From contig JADKFY010000012.1 in assembly GCA_016717305.1 (NCBI GenBank), positions 1 through 64,000 of the forward strand: DNA of 64,000 nt. The letters are read 5' to 3'. Shown here piece by piece: positions 44,865-52,286 of the stretch (positions within the stretch are counted from its first letter, which is position 1; each line of letters opens with the position of its first letter). The stretch comes from Flavobacteriales bacterium. Its GTDB lineage: Bacteria > Bacteroidota > Bacteroidia > Flavobacteriales_F > PHOS-HE28. A model generated the notes under the pieces. It made no database searches. It saw only the letters and a program-made list of their open reading frames with translations, and was not told the DNA's origin. The translations under genes and the position numbers were made by a program.

Positions 44865-45194
44865 CTAGCTTTCTTTGGGATATCGGCTTAGCTCTTCTTC
44901 AATCTCTCGTATCTCTTTCAATCGCTCCACGGTGATCCCAAGTGCATTCAAGGAGCGGAGCTGCAACTCTAGTGCAGTTCTTCTGGAGCGAGCAGGGTCA
45001 TTTCTCCAAGGGACAAGAACTTTAGCGACCAGCTCCTTCCAACCGGCATCATCACTTATGGCGGGGACTCGAAGTTTATCACCAATGGCGGTCATTTGGC
45101 AACCGCAATGAGGACAAAGAGGAAGCTCGTCGGAAGAGGCTGCTCGTCGCGCATTTATGCGGCACCCTATGCATACATAATTCGAATTGTGCAT
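44865..45194 (-). CDS. small zinc-ribbon-like protein, hypothetical
   Basis: 109 residues. Two CxxC pairs (Cys8/Cys11 in VCIGC; Cys27/Cys30 in LCPHC) form a probable zinc ribbon; the C-terminal half (ALELQLRSLNALGITVERLK...) is helical. No family name can be given. Located on the minus strand between sdhB and the aminotransferase gene, 9 bases upstream of the latter, so it may be co-transcribed. Confidence 0.6.
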   Translation of the reverse strand: MHNSNYVCIGCRINARRAASSDELPLCPHCGCQMTAIGDKLRVPAISDDAGWKELVAKVLVPWRNDPARSRRTALELQLRSLNALGITVERLKEIREIEEELSRYPKES

Positions 45195-45216
45195 GGCAAC
45201 TCGCGAATAAGAACCC

Positions 45217-45975
45217 TCACTTCTTCGTCACCCCAGCCACCATATACTCCCGGTTCATCCGTGCGATATGCTCCAAGCTGATGCCCTTGGGGCACTCCAC
45301 CTCACATGCACCGGTGTTACTGCAGTTGCCAAAGCCTTCCTTGTCCATTTGCTCTACCATGTTGAGCACTCGTTCCTTGGCTTCCGGCCTACCTTGAGGC
45401 AAGAGGGACAGCTGTGACACTTTCGCGGATACGAACAGCATTGCGGAACCATTCGGGCAAGTGGCTACACATGCACCACATCCGATGCACGTGGCCGCAT
45501 CGAAAGCGGTGTCGGCATCTACCTTGGGTATGGGTAGTGCGTTGCCATCGACCAAATTCCCGTTCGTGTTCACGCTAATGAAACCACCGGCTGCTTGTAT
45601 GCGATCGAAGGCGCTGCGATCCACAGCCAGGTCCTTGATCACAGGGAATGCAGCAGAACGCCATGGTTCCACGTGGATCGTATCACCATCCTTGAACTTG
45701 CGCATGTGCAGTTGGCAGGTGGTGATCCCTCTACCTGGTCCGTGCGGTTCGCCGTTGATGAACAAACTGCACGAACCGCAGATACCCTCGCGGCAGTCGT
45801 GATCGAAAGCGATCGGTTCTTCATTCTTGCGAACGAGGTTGTCGTTCAACACATCCAACATTTCCAGGAACGACATGTCCTCAGATACGTCGTTCACGGG
45901 GTACGTCTTCATCGCTCCAGTATCCTTCGGGCCCTTCTGGCGCCAGATCTTCAGGTTCAATTTCATGTTGCCCAT
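45217..45975 (-). CDS. sdhB: succinate dehydrogenase / fumarate reductase iron-sulfur subunit
   Basis: 252 residues from the ATG at 45975 (MGNMKLNLKIWRQKG), where AGGA lies five bases upstream; an ATG at 45966 is the alternative. The N-terminal domain holds the [2Fe-2S] cluster (CREGICGSC, later CQLH), and the C-terminal domain the [3Fe-4S] and [4Fe-4S] clusters (CIGCGACVATCPN; CSNTGACEVECPKGI). It transfers electrons from SdhA to the membrane anchor. The last gene of sdhCAB, with an 84-base gap after sdhA that contains a hairpin. Confidence 0.96.
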   Translation of the reverse strand: MGNMKLNLKIWRQKGPKDTGAMKTYPVNDVSEDMSFLEMLDVLNDNLVRKNEEPIAFDHDCREGICGSCSLFINGEPHGPGRGITTCQLHMRKFKDGDTIHVEPWRSAAFPVIKDLAVDRSAFDRIQAAGGFISVNTNGNLVDGNALPIPKVDADTAFDAATCIGCGACVATCPNGSAMLFVSAKVSQLSLLPQGRPEAKERVLNMVEQMDKEGFGNCSNTGACEVECPKGISLEHIARMNREYMVAGVTKK

Positions 45976-46003
45976 GTTCCTTTTCTGTTTGGTTCCATCT
46001 GCC

Positions 46004-46033
46004 CGTAGTGTCGACTCATGCGTCGACACTACG
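46004..46033. repeat. 12-bp perfect hairpin between sdhA and sdhB
   Basis: CGTAGTGTCGAC (46004-46015) and GTCGACACTACG (46022-46033) are exact reverse complements with a 6-base loop. CATCTG occurs as a direct repeat on both sides (45996-46001 and 46038-46043). No T-tract in either direction, so more likely an mRNA-processing or stability element, or a small mobile palindrome. Confidence 0.75.
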
Positions 46034-46059
46034 AGTGCATCTGGCTTGGTCCGGTGCGT

Positions 46060-48075
46060 CTATTTATACGATCGTTGCGTCAATTTCACCACGTCGAACG
46101 TCAATTCTTCTTTGTGCAATTGGGCTTTACCGGCCTCACCTAACCATTCCCACGCCGCCACGTAGGCATAGTTATCGTCGTCGCGTTTTGCTTCGCCTTT
46201 TTGCGGGCCTTCCAACTCTTGCGACTCCTCACGAAAATGACCACCGCAGCTCTCGTTGCGGTCCAATGCATCCATGCACATCAATTCGCCTAACTCTAGG
46301 AAATCGGCGACACGACCGGCTTTTTCCAGCTCTTGGTTGAATTCGTTCGCGGTGCCGGGCACTCGTACCTCTTTCCAGAAATCCTCACGGATCTTGCGGA
46401 TCTCAATGATGGCTTCCTTCAGCCCTTCTGCATTGCGGGCCATGCCGCATTTGTCCCACATCACCTTGCCCAAACGACGATGAAAATCATCTACCGGCTT
46501 GGTGCCTTTGTTGTTCAGGAAGTGATCAATGCGGTCTTTAACCGCCTTCTCCGCTTCTGCAAATTCATCGCGCTTGGTGTCGATCGGTCCTGTGCGAATG
46601 TCGTCCGCCAAGTAATCGCCAACTGTGTAAGGGATCACGAAATAACCATCGGCCAACCCTTGCATAAGTGCGGACGCACCCAGGCGATTCGCACCGTGAT
46701 CACTGAAATTCGCTTCGCCCAAGGTGAAGAGGCCTGGTACTGTTGTCTGCAGGTTGTAATCCACCCACAAGCCGCCCATGGTATAGTGAACTGCAGGGTA
46801 GATCTTCATCGCGTGGGTGTATGGGTTCTCACCGACGATGTTCTCATACATGTCGAAGAGGTTGCCGTACTTCTCGCTCACAACCGCGGTGCCCAATTCA
46901 CGGATCTTTTCCGCAGATGGGTTCTCGATGTGTTGAATGTTCGCCTGTGTTCTTCCGTAGCGCTCGATCGCGGACGTGAAGTCCAAGTAAACAGCTTCAC
47001 CGGTCTTGTTCACGCCGAAACCAGCATCGCATCTTTCTTTGGCTGCACGGCTGGCCACATCCCGCGGCACCAAGTTCCCGAAGGCCGGGTAACGGCGCTC
47101 CAAGTAGTAGTCGCGGTCCGCTTCAGCAATGTCATTGCCTTTCTTCTTGCCTTCGCGGATCGCTTGCGCGTCCTCCATTTTCTTCGGCACCCAAATGCGA
47201 CCATCGTTGCGCAAACTTTCGCTCATCAACGTGAGCTTGCTCTGGTGTGTGCCACTTACTGGAATGCAAGTCGGGTGGATCTGCGTATAGCACGGATTAG
47301 CCATGTATGCGCCGCGCTTGTGGGCTTTCCAAGCGGCAGTTACGTTGCTGCCCATGGCGTTCGTACTAAGGAAGAACACATTTCCATAGCCTCCTGTGCA
47401 GAGCAATACGGCGTGTGCGCCGTGTCGTTCAATTTCACCGGTGATCAAATTGCGCGCGATGATGCCACGTGCTTTTCCGTCGATCTTCACCACATCCAAC
47501 ATCTCGTGGCGATCATACATCTTCACCGTGCCCTTGCCCACTTGGCGCATGAGCGCGCTGTATGCACCGAGCAACAATTGCTGACCTGTTTGACCGCGTG
47601 CATAGAACGTGCGACTTACCTGCACACCACCGAAACTGCGATTGTCCAGCAGACCACCGTAGTCACGAGCAAAGGGAACACCTTGCGCCACGCATTGATC
47701 AATGATGTTCGCGCTTACTTCCGCAAGGCGATACACGTTGGCTTCACGGCTGCGATAATCGCCACCCTTCACCGTGTCGTAGAACAGTCGGAAAGTGCTG
47801 TCGCCATCGTTCTGATAGTTCTTCGCCGCGTTGATGCCACCCTGCGCAGCAATGCTGTGCGCACGACGAGCACTGTCCTGGAAACAGAAGGCCTTCACAT
47901 TGTAGCCCATTTCTGCCAGTGAGGCTGCGGCAGCACCACCTGCAAGTCCGGTGCCCACCACGATCACATCGATCCGGCGTTTGTTGGAAGGGGCCACAAT
48001 GCGAATGTGGTCCTTGTGATCGGTCCACTTGCGTTCCAGCGGGCCTTCGGGGATCTTGCTATCGAGCTTGGTCAT
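46060..48075 (-). CDS. sdhA: succinate dehydrogenase / fumarate reductase flavoprotein subunit
   Basis: 671 residues, the length usual for Bacteroidota. The FAD-binding motif is IVVGTGLAGGAAAASLAEMG; HSIAAQGGINAA includes the His that binds FAD covalently. The active-site region is near ANPCYTQIHPTCIPVSG and the HYTMGGLWVDYNLQTT stretch. Catalyses succinate to fumarate and feeds quinone via SdhB/SdhC. It follows sdhC by 8 bases. Confidence 0.97.
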   Translation of the reverse strand: MTKLDSKIPEGPLERKWTDHKDHIRIVAPSNKRRIDVIVVGTGLAGGAAAASLAEMGYNVKAFCFQDSARRAHSIAAQGGINAAKNYQNDGDSTFRLFYDTVKGGDYRSREANVYRLAEVSANIIDQCVAQGVPFARDYGGLLDNRSFGGVQVSRTFYARGQTGQQLLLGAYSALMRQVGKGTVKMYDRHEMLDVVKIDGKARGIIARNLITGEIERHGAHAVLLCTGGYGNVFFLSTNAMGSNVTAAWKAHKRGAYMANPCYTQIHPTCIPVSGTHQSKLTLMSESLRNDGRIWVPKKMEDAQAIREGKKKGNDIAEADRDYYLERRYPAFGNLVPRDVASRAAKERCDAGFGVNKTGEAVYLDFTSAIERYGRTQANIQHIENPSAEKIRELGTAVVSEKYGNLFDMYENIVGENPYTHAMKIYPAVHYTMGGLWVDYNLQTTVPGLFTLGEANFSDHGANRLGASALMQGLADGYFVIPYTVGDYLADDIRTGPIDTKRDEFAEAEKAVKDRIDHFLNNKGTKPVDDFHRRLGKVMWDKCGMARNAEGLKEAIIEIRKIREDFWKEVRVPGTANEFNQELEKAGRVADFLELGELMCMDALDRNESCGGHFREESQELEGPQKGEAKRDDDNYAYVAAWEWLGEAGKAQLHKEELTFDVVKLTQRSYK

Positions 48076-48083
48076 GGCTCAGT

Positions 48084-48758
48084 TCAGGCGTTAATGAACA
48101 TCCACACGGGGATGAGTGCAAAGAAGATGGGAACAATAACGGCGAAAAACACCCCTACCGACTTGATCACCGGAGTGTAACGCGGGTGGTTCGCACCCAA
48201 TGATTGGAATGCGCTGGAGAAACCATGCAACAAATGGAAGGCGAGCACCGCCATGCTGATCACGTATACCACGACGTACCATAATTGGGTAAACGTTACG
48301 GCCACAAGGGTGTACAGGTCCTTATTGCCATTTGAGTCCATACCCAGTTCGCCCCAATGCATTTCGTACCAGAAGGCCTTCATGTGCAACACAATGAACA
48401 CCATGATCAAGGTGCCGAGCAACGCCATTTGCCCACTGTACCAAGTGCGGTTGGCACTCGACTTTTCATGCACATACCTCACAGGGCGGGCCTTTCGGTT
48501 CTGGATCGCCAAGAGTATACCATCGAACGCATGGAAAAGGATGCTGGCGTAGAGGACGTAGCTCACGATCTTCACCAGGGGGAAGGTGGTCATGAACTTG
48601 GCGTATTCGTTGAACTTGAGCTGGCCATCGGGGCTCATATCCAACAATTGCAGGTTGCCAGCGAGGTGTGCGATCAGAAAAATGGAAAGGAAAAGGCCCG
48701 TCAGGGCCATCCAGTATTTCTTCGCCAATGAGGAACCGAGTAGGGCTGATCGTGCCAT
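48084..48758 (-). CDS. sdhC: succinate dehydrogenase cytochrome b subunit
   Basis: 224-residue membrane anchor of the single-subunit, Bacteroidota type. I start at the ATG at 48758 (MARSALLGSSLAKKYWMALTG). Five helices are visible, for example WMALTGLFLSIFLIAHLAGN and FFAVIVPIFFALIPVWMF; the His in FLIAHL, FHAFDG and LHMKAF, and in HLLHGFSS, are candidates for haem b ligands. First gene of sdhCAB. Confidence 0.94.
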   Translation of the reverse strand: MARSALLGSSLAKKYWMALTGLFLSIFLIAHLAGNLQLLDMSPDGQLKFNEYAKFMTTFPLVKIVSYVLYASILFHAFDGILLAIQNRKARPVRYVHEKSSANRTWYSGQMALLGTLIMVFIVLHMKAFWYEMHWGELGMDSNGNKDLYTLVAVTFTQLWYVVVYVISMAVLAFHLLHGFSSAFQSLGANHPRYTPVIKSVGVFFAVIVPIFFALIPVWMFINA

Positions 48759-48800
48759 GGAGGTGATTTGATGAGGGGAAAGGTCCCCTCGGATCGGCCA

Positions 48801-48808
48801 CAAACTTA
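48801..48808 (-). promoter_or_regulatory. -7 element TAAGTTTG upstream of sdhCAB
   Basis: TAnnTTTG match on the minus strand, 42 bases before the sdhC start at 48758; a good -33 TTG was not found. The leader contains a GAGGGG/CCCCTC hairpin. Confidence 0.45.
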
Positions 48809-49042
48809 CGGGCCGGGCAGTTGGGGAGGAAACGAGACGTGAACGCTTGGTTGTTTGGAATTGTTCTGAATAGTGACCCAACGGCTTATGGCAGGACCTT
48901 GGAGCAAGTACTCTAGCTCTTGCGCGAATTGGGCATCAAATACCGCGAACACATCCTTGAAGAGGTCGGAAACAAGAAGCTGTCCAAGGTGGCCTCTATG
49001 CCGTGCTGTCGAAGGTGATGGTGGAAGCCACCAGCGATCTGG

Positions 49043-49089
49043 ATAGAAAAGTGAGCTTTTCTATACACGTTCTCAAGACATGTATAGAA
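49043..49089. repeat. mutually exclusive hairpins
   Basis: ATAGAAAA (49043-49050) pairs with TTTTCTAT (49057-49064), while TTCTATACA (49059-49067) pairs with TGTATAGAA (49081-49089). The middle segment is shared, so only one hairpin can form at a time, the layout of an attenuator or riboswitch-like element, about 220 bases upstream of the aminopeptidase gene. Confidence 0.55.
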
Positions 49090-49309
49090 CGGAGCGGTTT
49101 CATTGTACAGAGCTCTGACCTCTGAAAGTGCTGCTCGAGGGAATTTGTAAAGCAATCGGAGCTTATTATTTTTCGGAGTGATAAAGTTGAAATGATTGCC
49201 GAACAAAAGACACAAGGCCCAAAACCCAAGCCTCAAGGCCGAACCCATCTTGAACCCATGGAACTTGTGTCTTGAAAATTGGACCTTCTCCCTCTCCTAC
49301 CTTCGCACC

Positions 49310-50620
49310 ATGCGATACACACCTCTCTCAGCCGCCACCTACCGCGAACACCGCAGCCGTTTCCGCCAAGCCATGGAAAAAGGTGGTCTCGCCATCTTCC
49401 ATAGCAACGACATTATGCCCACGAGTGCCGATGGATCCATGCCGTTCAAGCAGGCCACGGACATCATGTACCTCACGGGGATCGATCAGGAGGAGAGCGT
49501 GTTATTGCTGTTCCCGGATGCCATGGACGCGAAGGACCGCGAGATCCTTTTCGTTCGCGAGACCAACGAGCATATCGAGGTCTGGGAAGGGCACAAATTC
49601 AGCGATCAGGAAGCGACGGAGTTGAGCGGCATTGCGAATGTGCAATGGACCAGCGCCTATGAAGCCACGCTGAAACGCTTGGTGCCACAGTGTGCAGATC
49701 TTTACTTGAACAGCAACGAGCACTTGCGCCAAGGCAACGAGGTGGAGACGCGTACTGAGCGCAAGAACAAGGTCGTTCGTGAGCTGTTCCCATTGCACGG
49801 AGTGAAGCGCAGTGCACCGATCATGCACCGCATCCGCAGTCGAAAGACGGCCGAAGAGGTCGCACAGATGCGCAAGGCGGTGGCGATCACTGGCAAGGCA
49901 TTTGAACGGGTCTGCGGTTTCTTGAAACCCGGAGTGATGGAATACGCTGTTGAAGCGGAGATCACACACGAGTTCATCCGCAATGGTTCGCGTGGACACG
50001 CCTACACGCCGATCATCGCGAGTGGATACAGCGCTTGCGTACTGCACTACATCGACAACGACAAGCCTTGCAAGGACGGCGATGTGATACTGATGGATTT
50101 CGGCTGCGAATACGGTGGTTACGCGAGCGACCTGACGCGCTGTCTACCCGTGAATGGCAAGTTCACCAAACGTCAACGCGACGTGTACAACGCTGTACTG
50201 AACGTGAAGAACGAAGCGACAAAGCTCCTACGGCCCGGCACAATGCTCGCTGACTACCATAAGGAAGTGGGCAAGTTGATGGAGAGCGAATTGATCGGTT
50301 TGGGACTGTTGGACAAGACCGATGTGAAGAACCAGAACCCGGATGCACCGGCTTACAAAAAGTACTTTATGCATGGAACCAGCCACTTCATCGGCTTGGA
50401 TGTGCACGACGTTGGGTTGTGGAACGAGATGATCCAGCCGGACATGTGCTTCACAGTGGAACCCGGGATCTACATCCGCGAGGAGAACCTCGGCATCCGT
50501 TTGGAGAACGACATCCTCGTGACCAGGGATGGGCAGGATGATCTCTTCAAGCACCTCCCCGTTGAGGTGGATGCGGTGGAGGAATTGATGAACCGGATTA
50601 GGAAGGGTGAGATGGCTTAG
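49310..50620 (+). CDS. pepP: X-Pro aminopeptidase P family protein
   Basis: 436-residue pita-bread-fold metallopeptidase that removes N-terminal residues before proline. Start at the ATG at 49310. N-terminal domain about 1-175, catalytic domain from about 185. The metal ligands are recognisable: Asp in MDFGCEYGGYASDLTR (two Asp), His in MHGTSHFIGLDVHD, Glu in VEPGIYI and Glu in GIRLENDILV. A perfect terminator follows the stop. Confidence 0.93.
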   Translation: MRYTPLSAATYREHRSRFRQAMEKGGLAIFHSNDIMPTSADGSMPFKQATDIMYLTGIDQEESVLLLFPDAMDAKDREILFVRETNEHIEVWEGHKFSDQEATELSGIANVQWTSAYEATLKRLVPQCADLYLNSNEHLRQGNEVETRTERKNKVVRELFPLHGVKRSAPIMHRIRSRKTAEEVAQMRKAVAITGKAFERVCGFLKPGVMEYAVEAEITHEFIRNGSRGHAYTPIIASGYSACVLHYIDNDKPCKDGDVILMDFGCEYGGYASDLTRCLPVNGKFTKRQRDVYNAVLNVKNEATKLLRPGTMLADYHKEVGKLMESELIGLGLLDKTDVKNQNPDAPAYKKYFMHGTSHFIGLDVHDVGLWNEMIQPDMCFTVEPGIYIREENLGIRLENDILVTRDGQDDLFKHLPVEVDAVEELMNRIRKGEMA

Positions 50621-50638
50621 CGCCGAACAACACCTCTT

Positions 50639-50686
50639 AACATGCAAGGACCCCGCTGGCTAACCAACGGGGTCCTTGCATGTTTG
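50639..50686 (+). terminator. strong intrinsic terminator after pepP
   Basis: AACATGCAAGGACCCCG (50639-50655) and its exact reverse complement (50668-50684) form a 17-bp stem with a 12-base loop, followed by TTGTTCG; the right arm ends in GTTTGTT. It lies 18 bases after the stop and also just downstream of the minus-strand small gene. Confidence 0.85.
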
Positions 50687-50697
50687 TTCGGATCAAT

Positions 50698-50850
50698 TCA
50701 CTTCAACCAAAAGACCACCTCGACTTCTCCTCGATGTGTTGTGTGAATGACCACCGTGTGGCAGACCTCACCCAGCTCATCCCTATCCAGGACATTGCCG
50801 GCGATGGTGAGCCCTTGGTATTCAGGGATGATCAATGTTGAACTTGTCAT
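50698..50850 (-). CDS. small hypothetical protein (50 aa)
   Basis: ATG at 50850 opens a 50-residue frame (MTSSTLIIPEYQGLTIAGNV...; ...TTHRGEVEVVFWLK) ending at 50698. It starts 5 bases after the stop of the 82-residue gene, suggesting a two-gene unit. No signal peptide and no family recognised; the sequence looks beta-rich. The regular composition and tight spacing support coding, but at this length it is uncertain. Confidence 0.4.
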   Translation of the reverse strand: MTSSTLIIPEYQGLTIAGNVLDRDELGEVCHTVVIHTTHRGEVEVVFWLK

Positions 50851-50855
50851 GTGGT

Positions 50856-51104
50856 TCAGCTTATGCGGAATGGTTCAACCCTGCCTACCTCACCGTCCAA
50901 TACCATCAAATAGTACTCATCGTTTCCCAAGCCGGAAAGGCCAACGCATGTTTCAGGGCTGTTCACAGTACCGGTCTTGAGGATGCGGCCACTGTTGTCG
51001 CATATGTCGAACAAAGCATCGCCCGTTCCCGGTGCATAGGTGAACTTCAGGAGGCGCTCGATCTGGTCGATGCGCAATTGGAAATTGTGATCGGAGGTGT
51101 TCAT
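50856..51104 (-). CDS. small protein resembling a free-standing T9SS sorting-like domain
   Basis: 82 residues from the ATG at 51104 (MNTSDHNFQLRIDQIERLL). The second half, DALFDICDNSGRILKTG then VGLSGLGNDEYYLMVL, follows the strand pattern of type A sorting domains (usual form: IYDxxGRxVxxG...xxLxxGxYxVxV). Yet there is no signal peptide and no cargo domain, so it cannot be a secreted T9SS protein in the usual sense. Function unknown. Upstream frame extension to 51227 lacks support. Coupled to the 50-residue gene. Confidence 0.5.
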   Translation of the reverse strand: MNTSDHNFQLRIDQIERLLKFTYAPGTGDALFDICDNSGRILKTGTVNSPETCVGLSGLGNDEYYLMVLDGEVGRVEPFRIS

Positions 51105-51458
51105 GGTCAAATGAGTTCCTCGTGATACGCAAATACCGACCAGCAGGTTCCAATACGAAGGAACCCGACCAACCTTTCGACTGACCGGGTCCTTTCCACC
51201 TAACCTATTCACCAAACCTGATCCCACCTCTGGGACCTATCCATCTCTAAGGTACTGCTACAATCATACTGAGGGAACGCGCGAACGAGCAACGTAACGA
51301 TCACTCCAAGGAACGGCTGAAATGATCTTCGGAGCTGATTAGAAAGGCTTGAATGGAAAGCGGATGGGACCAACCGTTGTCCCGATCAGAAGCACCGTTC
51401 TCCGTTCAATGGACCGTTCTTGGACTTCTTCCCCTAATTTTCGGGAAATCCAAAACCC
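51105..51458. other. no supported gene
   Basis: About 354 bases between the small minus-strand pair and the LytTR regulator. It should hold promoters for both directions. TAATTTTC at 51436-51443 is a one-mismatch -7 candidate for the regulator. Nothing else is visible. Confidence 0.45.
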
Positions 51459-52211
51459 ATGGCACTGCGCGCACTGATCGTTGATGATGAAGCCGACGCA
51501 CGCGACAATCTCCGGCTGATGCTCGAGGAATACTGTCCCGAAGTGGAAGTGATCGGTCAGGCGAATAGCGCACCCGATGCACGGGAGAAGATCGGATCCC
51601 TTCAACCCAACGCCTTGTTCTTGGATATCAAAATGCCAGGTGAGGACGGCTTCTCGTTGCTTGGTTCCATTGCCGAATTGGACCTTCCCGTTGTGTTCAC
51701 TACGGCTTATGATGAGTTCGCCTTGAAAGCCTTCAAACAGAATGCCCTGGATTATCTTGAAAAGCCTATCGATGTGGACGCCTTGCAACGCGCAGTGAAA
51801 AAGCTGCAACGCCTTTCGAACGAGCCGATCGGCGTGCAACCCTCGGCGATCGCCAACCTGATGAAGGATCCTGGTTCACCTCTCAGTTCGCGGGTGGCGG
51901 TACCGGGCCGGGAAGGTTTGGTCCTTCTCAAGCATGAGGACATTCTCTACCTCGAAGCAAACGACAGCTACACCACCCTGCACTTGAAAGATGGGAAAAG
52001 GTCAGTGAGCAGCAAGCACATCCGCGTATTTGAAACAAACTTGGACCCCAAGGTTTTCTTCCGCATCCATAAATCATACATCATCAATTTGGCCCACCTA
52101 AAGGGATTCAGTAGGACCGAAGGCAATATGGCCATACTGGATACAGATGCGATGATCCCGGTTTCGCGTCGTAGACTCCCAGACTTCCTCGGTTTGATCA
52201 ATACCTTTTGA
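51459..52211 (+). CDS. LytTR family response regulator
   Basis: 250 residues. Receiver domain 1 to about 120 with phosphorylation Asp56 (LFLDIKMPGEDGF), acidic Asp9-Asp10, Thr/Lys switch residues in FTTAYDEFALKAF and LEKP. A LytTR DNA-binding domain follows (VAVPGREGLVLLKHEDILYL, RIHKSYIINLAHL). It sits 75 bases before a LytS-type sensor kinase and is its likely output partner. Confidence 0.94.
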   Translation: MALRALIVDDEADARDNLRLMLEEYCPEVEVIGQANSAPDAREKIGSLQPNALFLDIKMPGEDGFSLLGSIAELDLPVVFTTAYDEFALKAFKQNALDYLEKPIDVDALQRAVKKLQRLSNEPIGVQPSAIANLMKDPGSPLSSRVAVPGREGLVLLKHEDILYLEANDSYTTLHLKDGKRSVSSKHIRVFETNLDPKVFFRIHKSYIINLAHLKGFSRTEGNMAILDTDAMIPVSRRRLPDFLGLINTF

Positions 52212-52286
52212 TCCCCGATCGTCGAAGACGTGAACTTTGCGCGTATCCATCTCCAATTCCAAAGCAGTTTGCCGCATCTTCGCTCA

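Larger units (their letters stand above)
48759..49309. other. 551-base region without a supported gene, with hairpins
   Basis: This divergent gap between sdhC and the X-Pro aminopeptidase gene holds the sdhC -7 candidate (48801-48808) and alternative hairpins at 49043-49089. A short plus-strand frame after a TAG at 48914-48916 reads LLRELGIKYREHILEEVGNK and a few more residues and could be a gene remnant, but no family is recognised. Confidence 0.5.

Noticed and set aside
46333..47922. 529-codon plus-strand ORF
   Set aside because: Antisense to sdhA, which has full catalytic and FAD motifs; a codon-bias shadow.
48756..48768. ATCACCTCC just before the sdhC start, resembling the 3' end of 16S rRNA
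   Set aside because: It is the anti-Shine-Dalgarno sequence itself, not its complement, so it cannot act as a ribosome-binding site; probably coincidence.
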